Shown here piece by piece: positions 10,045-20,120 of a DNA stretch of 64,000 nt. The translations under genes and the position numbers were made by a program. The stretch's first letter is position 1; each line of letters begins with the position of its first letter. Under the pieces are notes generated by a model. The model saw only the letters and a list, made by a program, of their open reading frames with translations, had not been told where the DNA came from and searched no databases. Origin of the DNA: Sesamum alatum (Eukaryota; Streptophyta; Magnoliopsida; Lamiales; Pedaliaceae); assembly GCA_034509735.1 (NCBI GenBank), contig JACGWO010000002.1:24661636-24725635 (forward strand), written 5' to 3'.

Positions 10045-12225
10045 TTTAAAATCTACATTTTAGAAAACAGCGCGCGATCAGCAGAAAATAAAAGACGTTG
10101 GATTGATAAAAAATAATTAAATGCATGGACTTTAGTCATTTAATCCTCCCACTATTTGTATGAAAACACGGTACTCTCAAACGTGGTTTTTGGGAAATCC
10201 TTTCCAAGTGGGCTTGGGATCCACAGCGATTTTTCCCATACCCTGCTTTTACGATTCGCATGGAAAAGATCCTGTGGGAGGTATTCCATACCATTCTCGT
10301 TCCACGAGATTCCCAAGATTATTGCCTCACCCTTTCACATGATCCCGAGGACTCCAAGCGAATCATGTTAATTGGGCGTTAGACCCAACCCAATCGACAG
10401 AGCCACGGACCCACTGGTACCCCCACGACTCGTGAGACAGGTAGCAGCAGCCCGCTTTTCGTTCATGACATAATGCAGCTTCCTTTAAGTACAATGACGT
10501 GCCACGACTCGTGAGACCACACTATTAACCTAAAGCAGCTTCCTCACTATGCCATGGATTGGAAGGCATGGACAAACTCCTAGAGTTCATGTCCACTTTG
10601 TCTAGGGTCTAATATTTTGACATTGGTCCAACCAATGTGAGAGTAAGTAATGACCGAGATCCCAAATAAATAAATATCTACACATACATCCATAATGCGT
10701 AAATAAACCATCCATAGCAGTTATGCGATAAATAAACAACCCATTCATTCATCATCATAACCACATGCAAAATTAAAGCCTAGCACGCCCCTGTTGGATG
10801 ATCACGAGCCCGAATCCTATTCGACCCACTGAGCCCGCAGTGGATCTATGGTCAATCTAGGGTTGGTCCTATACTATTACATTAATAGTAACCCAATCAT
10901 CATGCTGATGGGCCTTGGTCTCTTTTTTCTCTTTCTTCACTTCATGGAAAACTCCAAGGGGGCCTCCCGTCTGGGCTCTCCATGTGGTCCTTCCTTCTTC
11001 TCCACCAATTATAAAAATAGAAACCTCACTCCTAGTCTACTCTCATTACATATTAAAAATAGAAACCCCAGCGAAAACCCGGGGGGAGTACATAAGGAGG
11101 GAGGTAGAATGCCTTATTATTCTAAGGCAACTAGAAAGAGAGAAGGAGAAAGCAGTAAAAGAGGCACACAGGCCCAACAGAAAATAAACCATACATCCGG
11201 TCTAGGGCTCACGATCATCCATTTCCATCCAACACATATAATCACATGATCCAATCATATAATTACAAAATACCAACAACATATGATTTCCAATCATAAA
11301 TATCCAAAATAATAAATGAATATGTGCACAACGTGTGAAAAATAAAACACAATTATTGGTAATATTATTTTCTCGTTTTAGGAAAACCTTTCCTCATTAT
11401 TTTAACTAAAATAATCCCGAGATTCCAAATCCAATTTATTTTACTCCTAAAATAATGTCTTTAGAAAAAATAGGCATATTTGAACCAAAAAAAGATTTTT
11501 CAGAATTAATTCAAAATTAAAACTGAAAATCATTAAAAAAAATAAAAGAAAAACACTGCTAGGGTTTTGAAACCCTAGCGGCAGCAGCCGCCGCCGCCGG
11601 CAGCGGCCCGCCGGCACGCGCACAGGGCAGCAGGCTCAGCTTGTCGCCCTTGTGCGCGCGCAGGCGCTTCCTGGCAGGCAGCGCGCGCGCAGGCCACTTG
11701 CCTGCGTGCGCGCGCACCTGGCCGGCAGCGCGCTGCGCGGCCTGGCAATCCGGCAGGCCGCCGCGCGCGCAGGCCTCCCTGCCTTGCGAGCGCGCTGGCC
11801 GGCTGGCTACCGGCCGTGCCGTGCGCAGTGCGCGCGCGCAGACTCCTCCGTTTGCGTGTGCGCGCGCCTGGCGGCGCTGCCCAGAGCCCGTCCGCGCGCG
11901 GACTCGCAGGCGCGCGGCCTTGCGCGCGCGCGCAGACACCCTTGTCTGCGTGTGCGCGTGCCTGGAGGCGCCGCCCTGCGCGCAGCCTTCTTGGCTGCGC
12001 GCTGCCCCCGCGCGACCGGCTGGGCGGGCGCGTGCAGGCCTATCTTGCCTGCGTGCGTCTGCCCTCCCGGCTGGCCGGCTGCGTCGTTTCTCGTTTTCCA
12101 TTCAATTTTCCACCCCCATTTCCCAAGAAAAACAGAAAATTACCAACATTCATAAATTCACAAGAATTAAAAGCAATAAAATCGACATGCTTAAAATCAA
12201 GAACGATCAATATTTAATATAAAAC
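10045..12225 (-). mobile_element. Leader of the composite element, left part, with GC-rich tract
   Basis: This non-coding region lies between gag and the PBS. It contains the twin hairpin motif (10423-10517), blocks shared with the other leaders, an AT-rich zone, and a GC-rich tract at about 11575-12085 dominated by GCGCGC runs. It is interrupted at AAAAC (12221-12225) by the plus-strand A element and resumes at 22446. The overlapping ORFs at 11559-12222 on both strands are compositional. Confidence 0.8.
10423..10517 (-). promoter_or_regulatory. Paired hairpin motif in leader (GTCTCACGAGTCGTGG twice)
   Basis: The 16-base motif occurs at 10423-10438 and 10502-10517 (reverse strand), 79 bp apart. 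Each copy can fold as CACG-AGT-CGTG. The same pair and spacing occur in the leaders at 16527-16622 and 29866-29963. Its position upstream of gag suggests an RNA packaging or dimerisation role, which is inference. Confidence 0.5.
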
Positions 12226-13450
12226 TGTTAGAATAGGTGACCAGAAAGTCAATGGTATTGGCTGTTCTGAGAACCATTCGTCAATCTGTGAACAAGTAAT
12301 ATTATGTTAATGAATGCAGTAAGGATTCATAGGCATGAGTTTGTTGTACTTACTGCTTGCATCGTTACGATGTCACAACAAACGCCCACAGACTGAAATA
12401 ACATTTCGGGAAATTGGAACTACGCTTGGAGGTAGGTTCATGAAATCAGTTTCGCCGAATTAGTCTGAAATACTCCAAGTCAAAGGAATCTCGAGACAGG
12501 GCATCGAGAATCCATTTGAGACTTGCACTAAGCATCTGCTGTCGTGTTTCATCGACGGGTGACGAGGATCGTCTAAGCAGTGTTAGTGGGTCGGCCTGCT
12601 GGGGAGCGGCCGACTGAGGTGACTCGCGGGAATCGTCATATAGAAGCTACTCGGGCTTGGTCGGTATGACTCGTATTCCCGGTTCCGATAGTACGGGATT
12701 AGTCCTCGGACTTGAGGATCACGGCAGTCCCCTACATACTAAGGCTGTATCTTGGATCTGGTGAAATTTGACCGATTACATCACATGGTCATCATAAGCC
12801 TCGTCCAGTGCAGTCGGAGTATGTAAGAACGGTGAATTCCAAGATAGGATCTGTCCCCTGTCAAAGGATATGACAGCAAGATCTCCTATGCGCTCGGAGA
12901 TGGTTTAGACTCACAAAGTCTATGGCCATAGCACTTGATGTAGTGGGAAAGGATTTCCTACGTCGAGTTAAACCTATCTCGAGCATTATGCATAGTTGCC
13001 TAGTCAACGATGGGAACCGACCCCTAGACTAAAGGCCGGGAGACAGGCGACAGTAGGACCGTACCCGTACGTATCGAGCGTCGGTAGGACCGCACCTGCG
13101 TATAACTCGGAGCCTAAATGTTCACACCATAAATTCACCTAGTCTCTAGTGCCATGGACCGTTGCTAGATGGCCACCCATGGTAACGGACTACTTTAGTT
13201 ATGAAATAATGAAAAGTAGGTCCAAGTCTAGCTGAAAGGTGAACCTAAAGAGTCACACCCGCTACACCAAATGAAAGGGAATTAATTTGGAATTAATTCC
13301 GGGAGAAGGTTTAATTTAATGGAATTAAATTGTACTTCTTGGAGATACAAGCCTCGATGTATTATTTGGAATAATCGGGCTTGAGTTCATAAATTAGATT
13401 TATGAATTTTACAAAGCATGGGCTTTCCTTTTAATTAGATTAAAAGGGTG

Positions 13451-13810
13451 AATTAATTAATTAATGGGCTTGGTATTAAATAGGATTTAATATAAAGTCC
13501 ATGGACTATTTAATTTGGAATTAAATAAAGTCCATTCCATTAATTAATTAATGGGCTTAGTATATTAAATAGGATTTAATATAAAGTCCATGGGACTATT
13601 TAATTTAGAATTAAATAATCCCATTCTATGGAATTAATTAATGGGCTTGGTATTAAATAGGATTTAATATAAAGTCCATGGACTATTTAATTTGGAATTA
13701 AATAAAGTCCATTCCATTAATTAATTAATGGGCTTAGTATATTAAATAGGATTTTAATATAAAGTCCATGGGAATTTTTAATTTAGAATTAAATAGGCCC
13801 ATTCCATAAA
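13451..13810 (+). repeat. AT-rich minisatellite inside the A LTR (about 4 x 90 bp)
   Basis: Four units, each containing TTAATTAATGGGCTT, ATAGGATTTAATATAAAG and a palindromic AGTCCATGGACT or near-version, start near 13451, 13540, 13631 and 13717. Units 1/3 and 2/4 resemble each other most, suggesting duplication of a dimer. The minus-strand A LTR has three units. Confidence 0.75.
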
Positions 13811-13872
13811 GCCCATCAAAATGGATGGACAAGATTTGATCTAGAGAATGATGAGATGAAGGGCCATGATTA

Positions 13873-13988
13873 ATTTGACTTAATCAAAAGCCTAATTTGA
13901 CTAGGATTTGACTAGGTCAAAATCCTAGTCAAAGTGTGTCTCTTTGGAAGAGTTTGAGAAGGAATAGGAATTCCATCTTCTATAAATA
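13873..13988 (+). promoter_or_regulatory. Putative LTR promoter: W-box palindrome cluster and TATA box
   Basis: The palindrome TTTGACTAGGTCAAA (13907-13921) is two facing TTGAC W-box cores. Further TTGACT/AGTCAA copies lie between 13873 and 13932. A TATAAATA box follows at 13981-13988. TTGAC(C/T) is the known binding site of WRKY factors. Stress or defence inducibility is inference. Confidence 0.6.
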
Positions 13989-14550
13989 CTCAAAAAACAC
14001 ACACTTACACCTACTATTCTCTACAACTCTCATCTCTCAAATTCCCTCTCAAATTCGTCCACTCCTCCTTCTTCTCTCCAAGAAATATACTTTGTTCTTC
14101 TTGATTTTATTCAAGTTAAGAACGTAAGAGACGCCGGTTGCGTTAATTGATAGCGTGTACCGATGTCTCTTCTCCCCAATGATTTTCTTGCTAGCACAAG
14201 GGTTCGTTGCTTTCCGGTGCAGCGAGTGAGATGACTTAGAGGGTCTCTTCTTGAGATCTTGGTGCAAAACGGGGAACAATGCATGTAGCCGAACGAAGAC
14301 AAAACTACAACCGGGTAGGTTCTTTAATTATGGTTTTCGTTTCTAATTCTATGGCCTCCATGTTGTGTTTTATTGAACATGAGATACACCGAACGCCCGG
14401 GAGAATCAAGGGCACACCCCTTGATTCGTTTATGTATATTATGCATAGTTTAAATTCCATTTAATTATGCTTTGTAATTTTTATTACGCACTATTCCGCG
14501 CTTCCGCTATACGCGCTCATCTCCCGGGCCGATCCACCGATTTCTTTCAG

Positions 14551-14562
14551 TGGTATCAGAGC
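14551..14562 (+). other. Primer-binding site (tRNA-iMet) of the A element
   Basis: TGGTATCAGAGC lies one base after the 5' LTR end, an exact match to the usual site. Confidence 0.95.
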
Positions 14563-16981
14563 CCGGTTCGGTGTATAGGCCTAGAATTCTATGTGCTATG
14601 TGCGTTTAAGCATGATAAACGTGTTTTAATTTACGTTTATAGCATGTTTATCGTAGATATTTATTGGCGTTTAATTTTGCATGGGATTTTGGATCTTGGT
14701 TTTCTTGAATGTGTTTATACATGTTCTAGGGTTTTATTTATCTTGTGGTTCAGAAAAATTGCATGAAAAATCGAAAAGAAGTGAAAAACGGCGAACCGGC
14801 AGCAGCAGCACGCTGGCCGCGCGCACAGGGGCGCGGCCGGGCGCGCGTGCAGGCAGGGGCCTGCGCGCGCCCGGCCAGCGCGCCCAGCGTGCGCGGACAG
14901 CGCGCGCGCTGTGCCGGCCGCGCGCGCAGGCATGGGCGCCTGCGCGCGTGCGCGCGCGCGCAAGCGCTAGGCGCAGGCGCGCGCTGGGCGCGCGCACGGC
15001 ATGCGCTGGGCACGCGCGCTGTGCGCGCAGGCAGAGGAGCCTGCGCGCGCGCGCGCGCCTGGCCGGCCGGCTGTGCCGTTTTCCGTTTCTCTCCCGTTTT
15101 TGGCTCGTTTTTCAAAACTGTTTTTACTGTATTATTTTTATGATATTTTCTGCATTATTCTGAACCCGTTGACTTAGAATATTTATTTTTTGAGATTTGG
15201 AATTTTCTAAAATAAATATTGCTTGGTTGATGAGGAAAGGGTTTCCTAACAAGATTTAATTTTTGCAATGGTTGCACCAATGATCAAAATTCACATGTGA
15301 AATTTCGCAATAATTTCTGCGTTTTATGATGTTGGACATCATGGTTATTTTATGGTTTGAGCATGAGTAGATCTTAACATGTATTAATATTGCACGAATG
15401 TTGGATTTTGGAATTCTTGAATAAATGGGCATATTCTTGAATTGTTGATTTTTGTGTTTCAGAAAAATTTGATTTTTCTGTATAATTCTGGGAATTTTTC
15501 TGAATTAATTAACTTGGGGCATTTTAATTTTGGTTGAGATTTTATATTTCATAGAATTAATATTGCCTTGTTAATTATGGAAAAGGTTTTTCCAACAAAA
15601 ATCGTTGTGCATAGGTTGCACTATTATCCAATGTTTGGTGTGGATATTTTACATGTAGTTTCTGCATTTATTTTATGGTATGGATTATCATGGATGTTGG
15701 TATAGCATGTTTTACGTGGGATATGTATTTGTGCTATTTGTGTTAATTGATTTGATAAAGGATGATCACAAAGCCCCTAGACCGCATGTATGGTTTATTT
15801 ACAGTTATTTGTTGGGTTGTGGCCTGTGTGCCTCTTTATTTTCCTCTCTGTCTCTCTTCTAGTGCCTTGGAATAATAAGGCTTTCTCTCTCCCTCCCAAT
15901 GTACTCCCCCCAAATGTTTAATTGGGGTTTTTTATTTTATGATGTAATGAGAGTAGAATTAGTGGTGAGGTTTTATTTCTTTTTGTAAATAAAAGCTGCA
16001 AGAGAAGACAAGCCCAAGGTGTTGGAGGCCCATGGAGGTAGCCATCAGATGGCCCACGGAGGATCCATGGAGAAGAAGCCCGGTGTAGGCCCACGATGGA
16101 GAGCCCAAGAAGATAAAGAGGACTTACAAGGCCCATTGCATGTAATGGGTTATTAAAACTTGTAATAGCATAGGACCTACCCTTAGATTGACCATAGATC
16201 CACTGCGGGCTCAGTGGGTCGCATAGGTTTGGGCTTGTGATCATCCTACAGGGGCGTGCTAGGCTTTATTTTGCATGCGATGCGTATTATATGCTTATGA
16301 TTATTCTATATGCTTTATGTATGGTTACATTCACGCTTAGAATATTTCTGCCATAACGCACGCAATGCAATACTTAATATGTGATGAGGTCTCGTTCTAT
16401 CAAAACTCTCACTTGGTTAAACCAAGTTAAATATAGACCCTTAATAAATGGACTAGGACTCTGGGAGTCTGTCCAAGCCTTCCATCCATGGCAAAAGTGA
16501 GGAAGATCTTTTAGGTCGATAGCGTGGTCTCACGAGTCGTGGCACGACTATCGTGCTTAAAAGAAGCTGCACTTTGTCATGAACGATGAGTAGACTGCTG
16601 TTACCTGTCTCACGAGTCGTGGAGGTAGCAGTGAGTCTATGAATCGGTTGATTGGGTCGGGTCTAACGCCCGAATAACGTGATTCGCTTGGAGTCCTCGG
16701 GATCACGTGAAAGGGTGAGGCAATTATCTTGGGAATCTCGTGGAACGAGAATGGTAGGGAATACCTCCCACGGGTTCTTTTCCCATGCGAATCGTAAAAG
16801 CGGGGTATGGGGGAGATCGCTGTGGATCCCGAGCCCACTAGGAAAGGATTTCCCGAAAACAACGTTTGAGAGTGCCGTGTTTTCGTAGAAATAGTGGGAG
16901 AGGTTTAAGGACTAAAGACCGAGACTTAACCAAAATATTACTTCATTCTGCTTATTATTTTCTGTTTCATATATGTTGTGA
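14563..16981 (+). mobile_element. Leader of the plus-strand A element, with GC-rich tract
   Basis: Order: a PBS-proximal AT-rich part, a GC-rich tract at about 14800-15085 with long GCGCGC alternations, an AT/T-rich stretch, a block matching other leaders (GGCCTGTGTGCCTC, about 15820), then the paired hairpins. A segment at about 15990-16140 with repeated GGCCCAY-GGAGG motifs has no clear match in the other leaders. The short ORFs here have no recognisable product. Confidence 0.8.
16527..16622 (+). promoter_or_regulatory. Paired hairpin motif in leader of the A element
   Basis: GTCTCACGAGTCGTGG occurs at 16527-16542 and 16607-16622, 80 bp apart. It corresponds to the pair in the two minus-strand leaders. 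It remains exact in an element whose coding region has collapsed, which supports a cis-acting role. Confidence 0.5.
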
Positions 16982-19675
16982 ATGTCTAAGAATCCACCAA
17001 ACACATCACTAAGAGGCTCACTAAAAAAAAGGAACCAATTACACGAATTGACTGCGAAATCTTAAGATGGTCTTAGATTTCCAGAACCTTAACTCACATA
17101 CCGGAATGAGGGCGTTCCTCAGCGCTTGCCGGAGGGGTCGACAACTAAGGCAACGCTTGGCGTTCAAAAGTTGAAGGATGACCACCGGCAAATAGGATAT
17201 AATGATGTTGGCTCAAACTATGCTTCGCTTGCATCATGTCTATATGGTCTTGGACCAGCATGTGGGGTAAAATGCAACGAAGGCATGTTTGGAGCTAAGA
17301 TGACGGAAGGGATGTCGGTACAAAGAACATGGAGTGATGATGCAATCCCTAGTGGAGAAGCTCAAAAGACCTCCATGTCAGTCTTAAAAAGGAGACGTAC
17401 ATTAACATGATCCTTCAGTATCTTCCTCCCTCCTACGAACCATTAATTATCAACATGAATGAGCTTAGAAAAGATCTTCATAGATTGGTAATTATGTCGG
17501 TCTAGTACGAGGCAACGATTGCAAAATCTGCGCCGTCGGTACTAGTAGGAGAGGCTTCAACCTCCATAGCGAAAGGCAAGGGTGCCAGACGCCAAAAGAG
17601 GAAGAAGGGTAAGGTGACATCAACTATTAAGCACTTCAAGTGCTGTTCCTTTACAACACAAGGTGGAGGTAAAGGAAAGAGCAAAAGGTTCAGCAGTCAA
17701 GTTCATAGTTTCTAAGAACGTAAGCATTTACTGTCGTTAAGAGGGCCATTGGAAAGGGGAGTATTCTAAACCTCTCTCCAATGTAGGTAAAATTTGATAT
17801 TGAGTATTGACATGATCACTTTATTTTGTATTTGATACCATTCCTATCACTAATCTGCAGGTGGTTTGCAGAAAGTGAATAAGGACTTAAAAGCCAAGAA
17901 CAGTTCTAGGATTCAACAATGGCAAGGTCCATTGATGAAAAGGACTAGAGACTTGTTAGGCGCATAATCGTGATCAATGTTAGGATAATATAGGAATTAC
18001 ATAACCTAGCATGATCAAAAGTATGTCTCTTTGTTGGACAAAGGTTTTATTACATACATATTTGATCAAACAAAATTATTGAATATTGATTCATGTTTGC
18101 TAGTGTTTGTACGTAAATTCCTAAAATACCATCCTATAAAAGGTTTATGGATACTCAAAATTCAAATTATTTAAATGGATTAATCAAGACCAACTTACAG
18201 ATTTGGCATCTACAACAGCTAGGACGTTTCTTCTTATTAAAAGATAAGTAAATTGGAAAGTTCGATGAATCTAGAAATAGATGATTCGAATCGACTAAAT
18301 TTACAAGTCTTTTATGAAGAAGAAAGTCCGAAAGCTCTTTGTTGGACAAAGTATGCTTGCCAAATAGTCTATTGGAAGGGAGCCAATAAGACATATGTAG
18401 GTTACTAATGCACAAAAACCATAAGAGGGTTCAAAAGTCTAAAGGTCCCATAGGAGGTTTGGGAATTAGACTTAAGGAGGTGAACCATAAATGGTTGCAA
18501 AATTAAACCTGTTTCGATAGGATCGAAAAGGCCGTGTATTTAGTGGGAGCTCTTGAGCATCCAAGTTGAAAATGGAATTCTCAATGAAACATTTCCTATA
18601 AAGGCCAAGTATGACGGTCTCTGATAAAGGGAACGATCGAATCTCGTTGGACGAAGATCGATCGAAGTTTCGCCCAATTACCTTAGCCCGTGTAGACGTA
18701 GACTCAAAATTGCCAATGTAAGGAACGTGGCACATTTTGCTAGGAGTCACGCACAAGGAGCCATGGTTTGGCAAGCCTGTGTCCCGACAAAGTTCTTGAG
18801 CATGTAGAAGGATCCTACATACGTCAAGGGACTAGTGGGAGACAAATTAGACTCGGTGTCTAATTTGTACAAGTTTACGACAGAATAATACTAACATTGC
18901 TTAGAATCGCATTTCTTAAATTGATCATATTCCAAGTCCCCTTAAGAACGAACCCGAATGTCGTAAGAGGTACGAGTGATCGGGATATGTTCGGTCAAAT
19001 TTGGATAGTAATCCAAATGACCTGCGGAACGTGATGTTGGACATCGTAGTAGGATTTATGGAGAGGAGCCATAGAATCCGCTAGGAAATTCAAACAAGGT
19101 TTGAAACACCGCATAACTGGAATATTCGTTTTGACGAGCTCATACGGAGCATGACTCGGTCTTAAACGACGTAGGTGATCAGTGGGAGTAGAAATGGCGT
19201 TCCAAGTGTTTAAGTGTGTAATGTCTTGATTCATGGATGAATTCAAAGCATTAGGAATCACTAAAACACAAACCGTAACTCACGAAAATTCTCCATGACA
19301 TTTTAGGGATCCCACATACATTTCATGAATTGAGCTTTTCAAAGACTCAGTCATGGTGGACTGATGAGAAAAACTCATATATGTAGAGGGACAAGTTGTT
19401 TGAGACTCAGTCATAGTAAGACTGATGAGAAAACTTGGATACTATGCATAAAGCATCAAGCCATTCAAGACTTAGTCACGGTGGACTAATGAGAAGGCTT
19501 GGATGTTGAGTATCCCCTACGTCTTAACCCTAGGCAAACATATGATATGTTTACTCGGTGCATAGGAACCGATGTTGAGAGTGCTTCTAGCATGGCTCAA
19601 CATAAATCGGTAATGCACTGAGGGGTTGAAGACAGCAATCAAGAACGATCCTTAGTACCTGAATAAGGACTAAAG
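16982..19675 (+). pseudogene. gag-pol relic of the non-autonomous A element
   Basis: The order of a Copia polyprotein can still be read in fragments. An ATGTCTAAGAATCC start matches the MSKNP start of gag. PEGST and FGAKMTEG pieces appear in 17126-17300, a CATTAACATGATCCTTCAG block near 17400 matches the gag segment YIDVILQS, and a GGCCATTGGAAAGGGGAG block near 17742 matches the zinc knuckle. Integrase HHCC-like pieces lie at 18190-18360, an integrase C-terminal piece at 18790-18870, and an RT piece with TTCTCCATGA near 19290. Frames shift constantly and stops are frequent, and no domain is intact. Most of RT, including the YVDD region, is not recognisable. Confidence 0.75.
19335..19530 (+). 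repeat. Three tandem imperfect repeats derived from RT coding sequence
   Basis: GACTCAGTCATGGTGGACTG-like units with TGATGAGAA start near 19344, 19403 and 19468, about 60-65 bp apart. The ACTGATGAG core matches the sequence coding for TDEE in the RT of the B elements (near 42220), so they look like a local amplification of that stretch. Confidence 0.6.
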
Positions 19676-20120
19676 ATGTGTTCATGATGCACCGTCTGTT
19701 GAGAGTTGCTTTGGAAGGCTAAAGCGATACTAGCTTCCAGAGCATAAGTGAAAACCAGTTAGTCTCAAAGGTATGCACAGTCAGGCCCAATGACGAGTGC
19801 ATCGGATAGTGGTCACTGATGAAGACCGCGTCCATAGGATGGACGTGGCGCCTAGCACGACCAAGCCATGTTTGCCTATATGGCAGGCAACTTGGCTATG
19901 GGAGTATTGGCACGAGATCTCATCACAAGATCCACGAAAATATTCTTAGACAACCACCATCTCTAAGAGGCAATGGTGGATAGAGGTAACACGGTTAGAC
20001 CGTATTGCTTCGCAAGGAAATATAAGCGGACTCACAATACCTTAGTCGGTATCGTAGATTACTCATACTCAGAGGATTCTGAACAAAGTGGGTAATTGAC
20101 TTATTGGTCAAGTGGGAGAT
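19676..20120 (+). mobile_element. A-type 3' tail and polypurine tract
   Basis: It is nearly the same as 5934-6365 (minus strand). It is a scrambled RNase H relic ending in the PPT AAGTGGGAGAT at 20110-20120, directly before the 3' LTR. Confidence 0.8.

Larger units (their letters stand above)
12226..14549 (+). repeat. Family A 5' LTR
   Basis: It runs from TGTTAGAATAGGTGACCAG to TTTCTTTCA. U3 holds conserved hairpins at 12486-12512, 12590-12614 and 12858-12876, the shared core with CCATGGACCGTTGC near 13150, an AT-rich repeat array, W-box palindromes and a TATA box at 13981. A perfect 10-bp-stem hairpin lies downstream at 14403-14427, in R/U5. Confidence 0.92.

Noticed and set aside
15990..16140. 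Repeated GGCCCAY-GGAGG motifs in the A leader considered as a captured host sequence
   Set aside because: Too short, with no reading frame or recognisable homology. It may be a local duplication.
19344..19500. CTGATGAGAAA strings resembling the core of a hammerhead ribozyme
   Set aside because: There is no stem II between CTGATGA and GAAA and no suitable flanking helices. The string matches the RT codons for TDEE in the B elements.
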